Shown: piece by piece, positions 9,285 through 18,154 of the stretch
Position numbering within the stretch: position 1 is the first letter of the stretch
Layout of the letters: the number at the start of each line of letters is the position of its first letter
From: CAZBQJ01 sp964494085
Lineage (GTDB): Bacteria > Patescibacteriota > Gracilibacteria > UBA1369
NCBI GenBank assembly: GCA_964494085.1
Contig: CAZBQJ010000002.1
Coordinates: 1 to 64,000 of the forward strand
DNA length: 64,000 nucleotides
Direction of reading: 5' to 3'
Program-made: the position numbers and the translations under genes
The notes under the pieces: model-generated
Databases searched by the model: none
Told to the model about the DNA's origin: nothing
The model's input: only the letters and a program-made list of their open reading frames with translations

Positions 9285-10325
9285 TCATCTCCAAATATCA
9301 TCTACAAAATTCGGTCGATGAGTAGTCAAAATTCCCTCTTTTTCCATCCTCATAATCGAGCGGCTCAAATATCCTTCTGGACTGACAACCACAATATTTT
9401 TCCCCTGCTCAGCTAATTTTCTATACAAAAATTCAAAATCTCCGTCACCCGTAAAAAATACTTGATTATCAAACGCTTCAACTGTCTCCGGAGTCATACT
9501 CTCTGCCACTATATACGAATCCATATCACATTTCCGATACTGTGATGTTTCGCGTTCCAGGACATTTCTCATTTGCATGATAGTTTTTTGGATCTCCGCT
9601 AATTGCTGTTCAGCAGTACAAAGTTCACGTTTGGATATATTCATACAGGCTAATTGTGCCATTAACATATCACTGCCATGTTCAATGTTTCCGATATTCT
9701 CACGCAATCTCCCCACAGCTCTTCGGTGAGTACTATCTTTAGATAGTGCTTTGGCTCGGATCAATTCATTTTTAACCAATACCTTGCAGCCTCTTTTTTG
9801 AAATATCTCAGCATTATTAAAAAAATAAGCACCTCTAATTACAGACTGAATTTTTTCACGAATTTCATCTTTAATTTCATCTCGGCTATCATAATCGAGT
9901 TGTCGGTAATATTTATCCAAAGCCAACCCCAGCTTAACCGAGTAAGTAAGTTGGTCATCGTTACAAATAAAATTACGGTTATTTAAAACTTCTGAGCAAT
10001 TTGATAAAACCCAGTCGGTAACCGCGTCCACCATTCTGCCCTCAAAAAAAACACTAGGCATGTATACTCTCGATTCTTTGATATTATCACTATCAGCCAG
10101 AAAATCTGCCAAAGAACTCAAAGAAATCTTGTGTTTAATCCTTTGATCGACATTACTTACCGTCATTCCATCTACATCCCAGGCATGAACATTACTAAAA
10201 TCAACATTTACCAGAGTACTCTGGGGATTTTTATTCTTTCTGATCGACGTTTCTTCAATTACTTCGTTCAGATTTGCCCTATCTGGCCTTCCTAAGGCCA
10301 ATAAATTAGTCGGGTTCATTGCCAT
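9285..10325 (-). CDS. NYN/PIN-like putative RNase with large internal insertion
   Basis: In this 346-residue protein the two ends look like halves of a NYN (LabA/DUF88) domain. The first beta-strand is VNVDFSNVHAWDVDG near residue 40 with an acidic residue. The C-terminal part has FFTGDGDFEFLYRKLAEQG followed by NIVVVSPEG, the typical second acidic motif. Between them lie about 180 helical, charged residues instead of the usual short linker. NYN domains are metal-dependent ribonucleases, so an RNase role is inferred. It has its own good promoter. The ATG at 10325 is used. A second ATG two codons later is equally possible. Confidence 0.7.
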   Translation of the reverse strand: MAMNPTNLLALGRPDRANLNEVIEETSIRKNKNPQSTLVNVDFSNVHAWDVDGMTVSNVDQRIKHKISLSSLADFLADSDNIKESRVYMPSVFFEGRMVDAVTDWVLSNCSEVLNNRNFICNDDQLTYSVKLGLALDKYYRQLDYDSRDEIKDEIREKIQSVIRGAYFFNNAEIFQKRGCKVLVKNELIRAKALSKDSTHRRAVGRLRENIGNIEHGSDMLMAQLACMNISKRELCTAEQQLAEIQKTIMQMRNVLERETSQYRKCDMDSYIVAESMTPETVEAFDNQVFFTGDGDFEFLYRKLAEQGKNIVVVSPEGYLSRSIMRMEKEGILTTHRPNFVDDIWR

Positions 10326-10357
10326 AAATCAATCCTAAAAACCGTTCTTAGACTGTT

Positions 10358-10385
10358 ATTCTACACCTGTTTAGCATTATGTCAA
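10358..10385 (-). promoter_or_regulatory. sigma-70-type promoter of the NYN gene
   Basis: The minus strand reads TTGACA (10380-10385), a 16-bp spacer and TAGAAT (10358-10363). The leader to the ATG at 10325 is about 25 nt. It overlaps the oppositely oriented promoter of the antiporter gene. Confidence 0.7.
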
Positions 10386-10400
10386 CAAATGTGTTATACT
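10371..10400 (+). promoter_or_regulatory. promoter of the Kef-type antiporter gene
   Basis: An extended -10, TGT plus TATACT (10395-10400), lies 18 bp after a weak -35, TTAGCA (10371-10376). The leader would be about 16 nt. It shares bases with the divergent NYN promoter. Confidence 0.5.
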
Positions 10401-10422
10401 TTACAGAACCTTTTATATTTCT

Positions 10423-12117
10423 ATGCAAGATCAAGCATTTTTACAACTCAGTGCAGTAATCGTCACGACTCTGATCTTAGGTGGGTTGTTCCGAGCTCTG
10501 AAACAACCTATCATGATCGCCTATATCATCGCCGGAATATTGGTGGGGCCAAGTGTTTTCGGGATTATTCAAAACGGGGAAGGTTTTAGTGCATTCTCAC
10601 AAATCGGCATCAGTTTACTGCTTTTCATGGTCGGACTGGGACTAAACCCAAAGCATATCAAAGAGTTCGGTAAAAACGCTTTAATAATTACTCTCTTCTA
10701 TTCCATCATCACCGCAGTTCCCTTCTTTTTATTGGGAAAGTTTTTCGGCTTCAATGACATCACCAGCATCCTCCTGGCACTCGGACTCAGTTTCAACTCC
10801 ACCATCGTCATAATGAAAATATTGAGTGATAAACTCGCCTTGGAAAGTCTTCCTGGTCAACTTTCAGTCGGGGTACTGATTCTCCAGGATTTAGTCGCCA
10901 TGATTACTCTGATGTTAATCTCAGCAACTGCCAAAGGCGGAGATTTAACCACCGCGATTATCTTCACTTTACTCAAAGGATTGATAGCCATTGGTTTATT
11001 ACTTTTATTCAGTTGGAAAACCCTACCTCAATTAGTCAAAAAAATCGCCAGCTCTCAAGAAATCCTTCTCCTTTTTTCTCTCGGTTGGTGTATGGCCATT
11101 GCCAGTATCTTTTATTTGATGGACTTCTCCATTGAAATCGGAGCCTTGTTAGCTGGTATCACCCTTTCACTATCACCTTATAGGTATGAGATCTCCGCCA
11201 AAATGCGGCCTTTGAGAGATTTCTTCATCATGTTATTTTTTGTCTTTTTAGGTTCTCAGCTGGTATTTGACGATATATCAACTTTAATTATTCCGGCAAT
11301 TGTCTTTACATCCATGGTTTTATTGTTCAAGCCAATTATAATCAGTGTTATCATAGGGCGTTTGGGATATACAAAAAAAACCAGTTTTATTGCCGGGCTT
11401 AATTTCGGTCAAATCAGTGAGTTTTCTCTAATCATTGTCGCTCTCGGGTTAAAAGTAGGCCAAGTTAGTCATGAAGTCCTCTCCCTCTTGACTCTAGTCG
11501 CTTTGATAAGTATCACCGGATCTACCTATCTGATGAATTATAGTGAAAAAATCTATCGTAAACTGGCTCCCCGACTCGACTTTTTAGAAAAGAAGGGGGT
11601 CTCACTCAAAGGTAAAAGCAGTTTTTCTCCAGCTCATCACGATATCGTTCTGATCGGCTACGCTCGAATGGGCATTTCTTTAGTGGAAAGTTTTCAAAAT
11701 CTTCATAAGAAGTTCTTTATCGTCGACTACAATCCCAAAATTATCCATGATCTCAGTCAACAAAATATTGACTGTTTGTATGGTGACATCAGCAATATGG
11801 ATACTTTAGAAGAGCTTAATTTAAGTCAGGCAAAAATGATTATCTGTACAGTCAAAGATACAGAAGCAAACCTGGTCCTCATCAATAAAGTGAAACAGAT
11901 CAACCCTAATTGCATTATTATGGTAGTGGCCCACCAATCCGAAGACGCTCTAATGTTATATGAGCGAGGAGCAAACTATGTCATCATGCCTTTCCATATT
12001 GGCGGTCATCATACCTCTACACTCTTGGCAGAATATGGTCTGGATTTAGAGAGATTCTTGATTGAAAAAAAACATCATATCAGTAAGCTGTTACTCAGAA
12101 AAGAGTTGGAGTCCTAA
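10423..12117 (+). CDS. CPA2/Kef-type cation:proton antiporter with TrkA-N domain
   Basis: This is a 564-residue membrane protein. Residues 1-385 hold about 12-13 hydrophobic segments of the Na/H exchanger fold. They include the opening FRALKQPIMIAYIIAGILVG and the NSTIVIMKIL region with VLILQDLVAM. After a short linker a Rossmann TrkA-N (RCK) domain begins at DIVLIGYARMGISLVESF. Its glycine motif is GYARMG, close to GxGxxG. The C-terminus lacks a clear TrkA-C domain. The family exports K+ or Na+ against H+ under nucleotide control. The ion specificity cannot be read. Confidence 0.9.
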   Translation: MQDQAFLQLSAVIVTTLILGGLFRALKQPIMIAYIIAGILVGPSVFGIIQNGEGFSAFSQIGISLLLFMVGLGLNPKHIKEFGKNALIITLFYSIITAVPFFLLGKFFGFNDITSILLALGLSFNSTIVIMKILSDKLALESLPGQLSVGVLILQDLVAMITLMLISATAKGGDLTTAIIFTLLKGLIAIGLLLLFSWKTLPQLVKKIASSQEILLLFSLGWCMAIASIFYLMDFSIEIGALLAGITLSLSPYRYEISAKMRPLRDFFIMLFFVFLGSQLVFDDISTLIIPAIVFTSMVLLFKPIIISVIIGRLGYTKKTSFIAGLNFGQISEFSLIIVALGLKVGQVSHEVLSLLTLVALISITGSTYLMNYSEKIYRKLAPRLDFLEKKGVSLKGKSSFSPAHHDIVLIGYARMGISLVESFQNLHKKFFIVDYNPKIIHDLSQQNIDCLYGDISNMDTLEELNLSQAKMIICTVKDTEANLVLINKVKQINPNCIIMVVAHQSEDALMLYERGANYVIMPFHIGGHHTSTLLAEYGLDLERFLIEKKHHISKLLLRKELES

Positions 12118-12132
12118 CTTTAAATATTCTGC

Positions 12133-12459
12133 ATGAACAGCAAGGTACCTTACAAACCACCATTTATTTTCAAGAACCTTGGCGATCACATGACCAGGAA
12201 TTTTGATTTATGGACCATCAAAAACCCCAGTCCAGCCACTCAAGCTCAACGTCTGCTGATCTTTTTTTCCGCCTTGCTAGCAACCGTCTATTGGCCTATT
12301 ACCAACCTTTTTATCGAGTTCATACTTTTGATATTGGTCTGGATCATGCTCAGCTTGTATCAGAAACCAATTTTACGTTGGTTGTTGATGTTGAATCTGA
12401 TGCTAAATATCGCTTGGCTTTACTTGTTGATGCAGTATTTTCTATTCCTGATCAGCTAA
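12133..12459 (+). CDS. small membrane protein, unknown function
   Basis: This is a 108-residue protein with two hydrophobic segments (about residues 40-75 and 80-107). It starts 15 bp after the antiporter gene and ends 2 bp before the convergent surface-protein gene, which fits the compact layout. Translation could start at the ATG at 12133 or at 12190 (MTRNFDL). The family is not recognised. It could be an accessory subunit of the antiporter, but only position supports this. Confidence 0.6.
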   Translation: MNSKVPYKPPFIFKNLGDHMTRNFDLWTIKNPSPATQAQRLLIFFSALLATVYWPITNLFIEFILLILVWIMLSLYQKPILRWLLMLNLMLNIAWLYLLMQYFLFLIS

Positions 12460-12460
12460 T

Positions 12461-15406
12461 TTATTTTTTCTTTTTCGGAGGCTTTTTCGAATCATTATCT
12501 AGAGCAAAAATATATACTCCACCGCCAATCAATATTAACACAACCACTGTCGCTACCCAGAAAGGCCAACTCTGTCTTCTCACAAAGTCTGCCAGAACTG
12601 CTGTAACTCCCTGAAGACTGGAAGATCCGGCATCATTCATTTGTGCAGCTTGAGCAGCCGAAACAAGTCCTAAATTAAAATTAATCTTAATTGTTTTACC
12701 AACAGCATTATCTCTTTTTCTGATTGTTTGTATATAAACCCTATGCTGCCCTTCAGCCAACAGTGGAGCTTTTATACTAAAAGAACCATCAGTTGTATCT
12801 GCGATTAAGGCCGAAGAAACAACCAAACTCTGCCAGGTTATGTTCACCTTACTGTCAAATTCAGACAGGTTACCGTACAACACGGGCTGACCATCCTGTG
12901 AATCAATCTTCAATGTCAAATTCTTCAATAATACTTCTTCTGTAATAGGTGCCTTTTCCAATTTTTCCAAATTGGCCGCAGCCACTTCCAATGTCGAGTC
13001 AATGATAACCATTATCGGTTTGGACAACTTTACCTCTCCTTTGTTGATAGACCTGGCCAATAAGAAATATGTTCCATCCTTTATCTCAATATCAGGTATA
13101 AATATGAATTTTCCTTTTGCATCAGTCGATGTACTGCCAAGCATCAATTCACTACCAAACTCATTGCGTAAGAGAATTTGTATCTGAACCACATTATCTC
13201 CCAAGCTGGCAGGTCCCACCCCTTTAATCATCGGTGATGGATCGGTAATTACTTGTCCATACTGATAATTATTTATCAATACCGGCCAATCCGCCGGATT
13301 GCCGGGGCTAGCGGCGTCAAGAGGGTTAGACTGGAAATCCAATATTTCTTCACTATCGGTATAACCGTCCATATCAGTATCTATTCTAGTCGGATCTGTG
13401 CCATATCGATATTCCAGTACATCCGATACGCCATCACCATCAGTATCCTGGGATCCATCAACGACCGTTAGGTTGTATTTGGTTTCCCAACTATCGGCAA
13501 CTCCATTACCATTCTTGTCATCAGGCGTTGAATCCTTGTCTAGAGGGTCACTACCAGCGCTAATCTCTACCGCATCACTAAAAGAATCACCATCCGTATC
13601 ATAAAGATTCGGATCTGTTTGATGTTTTTCAATTTCATCTCCATCAGTTAAACCATCATCATCAGTATCAATCTTATTTGGATCTGTTTTATACGTTATC
13701 AGTTCTTCACCATCTTTCAATCCATCACCATCAGTATCTGCATTCCTGGAGTTGATTAAGTAAATTAAGTTTTCATCAATATTGATAATTCCATCATCAT
13801 CTTCATCCGCTATCACTTTGGTATCTAGGTTTTTCGACTTGATATACTTATCAAAATCACCAATCAATTGATCTATTTCATCAGCACTGGGACTTTCATC
13901 AGGCTTGGCTTCCGATCCATCATCACAAGCCATTATCTGTAATTTACAGATTCTGTTATAAACAATTGGGTAATACCAATGAAGATCATAAAGGTCGGGT
14001 CTGATGTCACTAAAAACAGTTTTCTGAGTTCTAATCAATGCATACCCTTCCTCAGTCAAGGCATGAGCAATTTTAAACAAAGTTGCCAAAGGTGCGGGCG
14101 CAGTATCGATCAAAGTACCTTGGTCATTAGAAAGCCTGGAAAGCAAACTAGCGGCGTAAATTTCTTGGTAAAATAAGGAGTTAAAATCAAATGGATCTGC
14201 CACATAATTAGAATCTCCTTTTTCCAAAGTTTCCACCAATGAAATTAATATCTTTAGAGATTCCGCTCTGGAAATAGTCTTATCAGGCAGGAAAGGACTG
14301 TGTTCTATACCATAATATCCTTGGACAATTCCCAGTAAAGCCATCTTTTCGATATTCTCCTTTTCTGGTACATTATCCAGATCAGGGAATAATTTCAGGT
14401 TATCCGGATCCAGATTTATCCCCTCAAATGTACTGAACATTCTAAAAATGTTAGTACAATTGTTCAAATCAGCCAAACACTTATCTAGAAGCGGTTTTCT
14501 TAATTCAAGTATTTTTAATTTTTCAGCTATTCTATTTACTACAAACGTTCTCGACGTTCCTTTTATTTCTGGGCTTTGCGGAGACAACTCATTTGGATTA
14601 AAAACTTCTTCAATCGGGCTAATTTCCTCTGCTCTAGGAGGTATTTCAAAAGGCAAATAAGTATTATCTGGGCCCGGTTGAGTTGATGGGCTGCCCGCCA
14701 AAGTTTGGCCATTTGTAGTTGTCGATGGTTGGCCGGAATCCGTTGGTTGTCCACCATCCACTGGTTGTTCAGTAGGAGGAGGAGTTTGTTCTACCGGAGG
14801 ATTCGTTTGTTGAGTCGGAATAATAGGATCGCCTTCAGCAGGGGGAACATTTTCTGTTGGTAGTAAATCAGTTGGGCTACCATTTACTGGTAGTCCACCC
14901 TCACTAGGTCCTTGTCCAAAAATCGATCCACCACCACCACCGGAAGTCGGAGGCGGAGTTGGGATTACACCGGTAACATTGACCGTACCAACAGCATTTA
15001 GTCCGATAAAATCAACCTTTATTTGAGCCTCAGCCGTACCCATATTCAAATCGCTTACAGGGGTGACCAAGCCAATAGTATTCACTAAAGCAACATCAGG
15101 TTTATTTGAACTCCAAACCACATTGGGGTTTCCCGTGACATCTTTATCAGGGATAGGAACAACTAAATCCGGATAATTGTATTGAGCAACAGCTGTGAAT
15201 TGAATAGGAGCGCTAGCTTCCGCCACAGTTACAGTAAGAGGAGAAATCACTAGGTTGGTCGGCTTCAAATCAAGCCCCAAAGAAATATCAGTTCCGGATT
15301 GGATCAAAGTCTGCGCCATTAGTATGGGTGTGCTTAATTGAATAGCCAAAACTGCTAACAACATGCGGCAAGCCATTTTCAACGGTTTTTGGAATAGTTT
15401 TGACAT
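12461..15406 (-). CDS. large surface protein: Ig-like, SLH and thrombospondin type 3 repeats, C-terminal anchor
   Basis: This protein has about 981 residues from the ATG at 15406. The order is: a signal peptide ending near a MAQ site, a bacterial Ig-like (Big_2) domain to about residue 150, a Pro/Gly/Thr-rich linker, an SLH domain at about 345-395 (GIVQGYYG, ISRAESLKIL), and Asp-rich calcium-binding thrombospondin type 3 repeats at about 525-705 (DTDGDGLKDGEE, DTDDDGLTDGDE). Further beta-sandwich domains and one membrane helix follow (about 950-972), ending in a Lys-rich tail. It is anchored in the membrane with most of its mass outside. SLH suggests contact with wall polymer and TSP3 suggests calcium-dependent rigidity. 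An in-frame start at 15478 would place 24 residues before a normal signal peptide. The leader is A-rich without a Shine-Dalgarno. Confidence 0.85.
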   Translation of the reverse strand: MSKLFQKPLKMACRMLLAVLAIQLSTPILMAQTLIQSGTDISLGLDLKPTNLVISPLTVTVAEASAPIQFTAVAQYNYPDLVVPIPDKDVTGNPNVVWSSNKPDVALVNTIGLVTPVSDLNMGTAEAQIKVDFIGLNAVGTVNVTGVIPTPPPTSGGGGGSIFGQGPSEGGLPVNGSPTDLLPTENVPPAEGDPIIPTQQTNPPVEQTPPPTEQPVDGGQPTDSGQPSTTTNGQTLAGSPSTQPGPDNTYLPFEIPPRAEEISPIEEVFNPNELSPQSPEIKGTSRTFVVNRIAEKLKILELRKPLLDKCLADLNNCTNIFRMFSTFEGINLDPDNLKLFPDLDNVPEKENIEKMALLGIVQGYYGIEHSPFLPDKTISRAESLKILISLVETLEKGDSNYVADPFDFNSLFYQEIYAASLLSRLSNDQGTLIDTAPAPLATLFKIAHALTEEGYALIRTQKTVFSDIRPDLYDLHWYYPIVYNRICKLQIMACDDGSEAKPDESPSADEIDQLIGDFDKYIKSKNLDTKVIADEDDDGIINIDENLIYLINSRNADTDGDGLKDGEELITYKTDPNKIDTDDDGLTDGDEIEKHQTDPNLYDTDGDSFSDAVEISAGSDPLDKDSTPDDKNGNGVADSWETKYNLTVVDGSQDTDGDGVSDVLEYRYGTDPTRIDTDMDGYTDSEEILDFQSNPLDAASPGNPADWPVLINNYQYGQVITDPSPMIKGVGPASLGDNVVQIQILLRNEFGSELMLGSTSTDAKGKFIFIPDIEIKDGTYFLLARSINKGEVKLSKPIMVIIDSTLEVAAANLEKLEKAPITEEVLLKNLTLKIDSQDGQPVLYGNLSEFDSKVNITWQSLVVSSALIADTTDGSFSIKAPLLAEGQHRVYIQTIRKRDNAVGKTIKINFNLGLVSAAQAAQMNDAGSSSLQGVTAVLADFVRRQSWPFWVATVVVLILIGGGVYIFALDNDSKKPPKKKK

Positions 15407-15426
15407 TTTTGTTTTATTTTTATGCC

Positions 15427-15443
15427 GATAGTTGAAAACTATC
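15427..15443. repeat. short inverted repeat in the leader of the SLH/TSP3 gene
   Basis: GATAGTT and AACTATC are separated by three bases, about 20 bp upstream of the ATG at 15406. It may form an mRNA hairpin or a repressor site. No T-tract follows, so it is not a terminator. Confidence 0.35.
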
Positions 15444-15489
15444 CGGATTATTTCCTTTATTTTAACACAATCGTTCACCCAAGCAAACC

Positions 15490-17973
15490 TTAGTGACCTC
15501 TCTTTCCGGTAAATCCTTCATTTTGAATCTTCTTGAACCAGTCACCGAAATATTCTGGAGGGAAGTAAAGACTAAATAATAATGGCCATGCTCTTTCTGA
15601 ACGGTACGACCGATGGGAAGTACTAGAGAAGTCAGACAAATTATAAACCAGTAGATCTTGTAGTGACTGACATTGGGTCTCCAGCATCGTATCAATCATT
15701 TGCAAACTACCATCCTCAGCTCTGTGCGGAAATGAAAACACTTTAGAAATTGAAACTTGTTGCGTTTTTTTAAATTTTGAAGAATTGTTACTCCTGGTCG
15801 GGACCTTTCCTTTTACAGTAAGAAATCTTCCTTCGGAAGGATCATCAGCCTTAATTAGATTTCGCGCATGAGTTGAATAAATGTACTCTCGAAAAATATC
15901 GACATCTTTATTATCGGCGAACACTAACATCCATCTATTTTCATCACTAATCTCCTTCCCCCTATCCTCACTTGAAAGTCGGGCAATATCATCCTTCACA
16001 TGAATGTAATGATCATCACCAGTATAAATCAAGGCCTGAACTTCATGGAGCTTCTTTTTACTGAAAAATCTTGCATGATCTTTCGAATCAGCGTCCTTTA
16101 GAGACATACTCGGTATTTTCATAACTACTTTCTTGAATCGCTTCATTTCAGTAGGGTAAACCTTATAAATTTTACCTCGATAAGTTATTGTATCTTGATC
16201 CGTCGAGAATGCCTCTTTCTGCAATTCTCTATCCACACCATTAACGAAATCTTTAATTTCCAAGGAATCATAAACTATCTCATATGATTGAGATTTAACC
16301 GGCAAACCATATTCATCGACTTCTTCCAGTAATTTGAAATTAATATCTACTGATTCCTGACTCTTTATATTCAAAGTCTTTTTCATATATTTCTCGATCA
16401 AATCTCTTCTATTTGTCGCCTCCTTGAAGTTTCGATCACTCAATCGTTTGCTAACCCTCAAGAAATCTCTGACAAATGCTGAGCAGGCAAAAGTGATTTG
16501 ATCATCCGGCCAATGCTCATATTTCGGAAATTCTGATTTAAAGGTCTGTGGGGCATTGAACCATTCCAATAACTTTGAAAAATCCCGACAAACCAGGATT
16601 TCATCAGGATAAACAAAGGCTTTTTTCACCTCTGACTCCTCTCGATAAGCCAAAGCATCACTGACAGTTCTTCGAAATTTATCCTCAGCTCTTTCAAAGC
16701 AATAGGCAAAGTACTCTTCAATTTCTCGCCCACTCAGACTTTTCATCATCGGAGTATCGTTGAGCCCAAACAATTCTCTGATCTTAGCCAAAAAACCCTT
16801 TGGATTCAACTTGGATGTAGTCACTAAAGCGTCAATATATCTCATTAACTGGACGGTATGATTCCGTATACCCAAATTATCAGGATTATTCAGTTTATGT
16901 AGAAAATCAGGCTCTCTCACATTTGTTAATTTCCGTAATTTTTTAGAATAAAATTTAAAAATCGCCGGTTTTATATAGCGATCATGAAAAATCTTTACAT
17001 CAAAATTCTCGTCAAAAAATAGTTTCTCATTCATTTCATCATTTTCCGTTTGCTCCAAAACACCCGTTTTAACAACTGCTTCTCTCACCCCAAATTTAAC
17101 CGCATTAAACCTTTGTTCTTCCACATACGTCGCCATTTGCCTGCTATCATAATAAAGCCAGTCATATAAAGTCTCACCATTTATTCTATTTACAGTTTGG
17201 CCAATGCTATCCAGATAATCCATCAAATTCCCAAATTCTTTACCATCAAAAATCATTTTTTTTTGATTGGAATCATACTTGATCACCCTTCCCATCATAA
17301 AACTCATGACAAACCCTTTTTTATCTTCATTAAATTTTTCCTGGAAAGCCTCCGCAGCAATACGATCAATGTTATCTCGGATTTTCCCGGACACCTTTTG
17401 TCTTAATGTTTGTTTTCTTTCTTCACCATCAAGGCCAATTTCAGTATATTCCTCTAGAAATAACTGTCCTATCTCCACCATCGGCCAATCCGCTTTTTGT
17501 TGTTTTAAAAATTCATAAAGAGTCTCTGCACTGGTTAAATTATATTTCTCTAAAAATTCTACTATATGCGTCAGAACCTTCATTTCAGCAGCGGGCATTT
17601 TTAATTTACTTTGTTCATTTTCCTCATCAAAGTTCCCCAGCAGCGGGTCATTATCGATAGCAAACAATGAGTTGGCAAATTTGGCTGATATTAAGTCATC
17701 TAAACGATTCTTTTTAAATCTGTCGATAAATTCTCGCAGACTCAATCTGCTTTGGCTATAGGCGACCTCTTTCACCATCCTTTTAATTAAATCACTCAAA
17801 GATGTACCCGGAGCATCAGCCTGAGCCTGTTCACGCAACTTTAGATCTATTTGGCCATCATTCAAGCGTTCCCCTGCTCTGGTCAAAAACCCAAAACGTA
17901 CTTTTACTTTAGGATCTATCAAGTCGTTTTTCCCCTTATCCAAAGTCTCCCTAATGTCTATTTTCAGAACCAT
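15490..17973 (-). CDS. 827-residue protein of unknown function
   Basis: This is a long uninterrupted gene starting at the ATG at 17973. The product is soluble, charged and mostly helical by composition, with no signal peptide, no membrane segment and no nucleotide-binding motif I can see. The N-terminal part is rich in Lys/Glu helices. The last 200 residues look more globular, with beta-like stretches (ITYRGKIYKVYP, RWMLVFADNKDVDIF) and an aromatic segment LLFSLYFPPEYFGDW near the end. It lies alone between the SLH/TSP3 gene on the same strand and the divergent surface cluster. I do not recognise a family, and no function is proposed. Confidence 0.75.
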   Translation of the reverse strand: MVLKIDIRETLDKGKNDLIDPKVKVRFGFLTRAGERLNDGQIDLKLREQAQADAPGTSLSDLIKRMVKEVAYSQSRLSLREFIDRFKKNRLDDLISAKFANSLFAIDNDPLLGNFDEENEQSKLKMPAAEMKVLTHIVEFLEKYNLTSAETLYEFLKQQKADWPMVEIGQLFLEEYTEIGLDGEERKQTLRQKVSGKIRDNIDRIAAEAFQEKFNEDKKGFVMSFMMGRVIKYDSNQKKMIFDGKEFGNLMDYLDSIGQTVNRINGETLYDWLYYDSRQMATYVEEQRFNAVKFGVREAVVKTGVLEQTENDEMNEKLFFDENFDVKIFHDRYIKPAIFKFYSKKLRKLTNVREPDFLHKLNNPDNLGIRNHTVQLMRYIDALVTTSKLNPKGFLAKIRELFGLNDTPMMKSLSGREIEEYFAYCFERAEDKFRRTVSDALAYREESEVKKAFVYPDEILVCRDFSKLLEWFNAPQTFKSEFPKYEHWPDDQITFACSAFVRDFLRVSKRLSDRNFKEATNRRDLIEKYMKKTLNIKSQESVDINFKLLEEVDEYGLPVKSQSYEIVYDSLEIKDFVNGVDRELQKEAFSTDQDTITYRGKIYKVYPTEMKRFKKVVMKIPSMSLKDADSKDHARFFSKKKLHEVQALIYTGDDHYIHVKDDIARLSSEDRGKEISDENRWMLVFADNKDVDIFREYIYSTHARNLIKADDPSEGRFLTVKGKVPTRSNNSSKFKKTQQVSISKVFSFPHRAEDGSLQMIDTMLETQCQSLQDLLVYNLSDFSSTSHRSYRSERAWPLLFSLYFPPEYFGDWFKKIQNEGFTGKRGH

Positions 17974-18085
17974 CCTAATCTTTTAAATAAAAGCTGAACA
18001 TCTTTCTATTTTAACACAAGTGGTCTAATTCAAATAGCCTGAGAAGTAAAGTAGAGAATATTTAAAGAAGCGTCGTCCATATATT

Positions 18086-18114
18086 TTGACCTAGAAGTGA
18101 TTTTCGGGTATAAT
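18086..18114 (+). promoter_or_regulatory. consensus promoter of the surface-protein cluster
   Basis: TTGACC (18086-18091), a 17-bp spacer and a perfect TATAAT (18109-18114). The leader to the ATG at 18155 is about 35 nt and AT-rich. Confidence 0.8.
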
Positions 18115-18154
18115 TCCTAGATATTTTCGAATATTTAAATCCTCTGACCTATCG

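Noticed and set aside
12210..12614. 134-codon plus-strand frame after the antiporter
   Set aside because: It overlaps the small membrane-protein gene in another frame and the end of the SLH/TSP3 gene. Its sequence has no coherent features.
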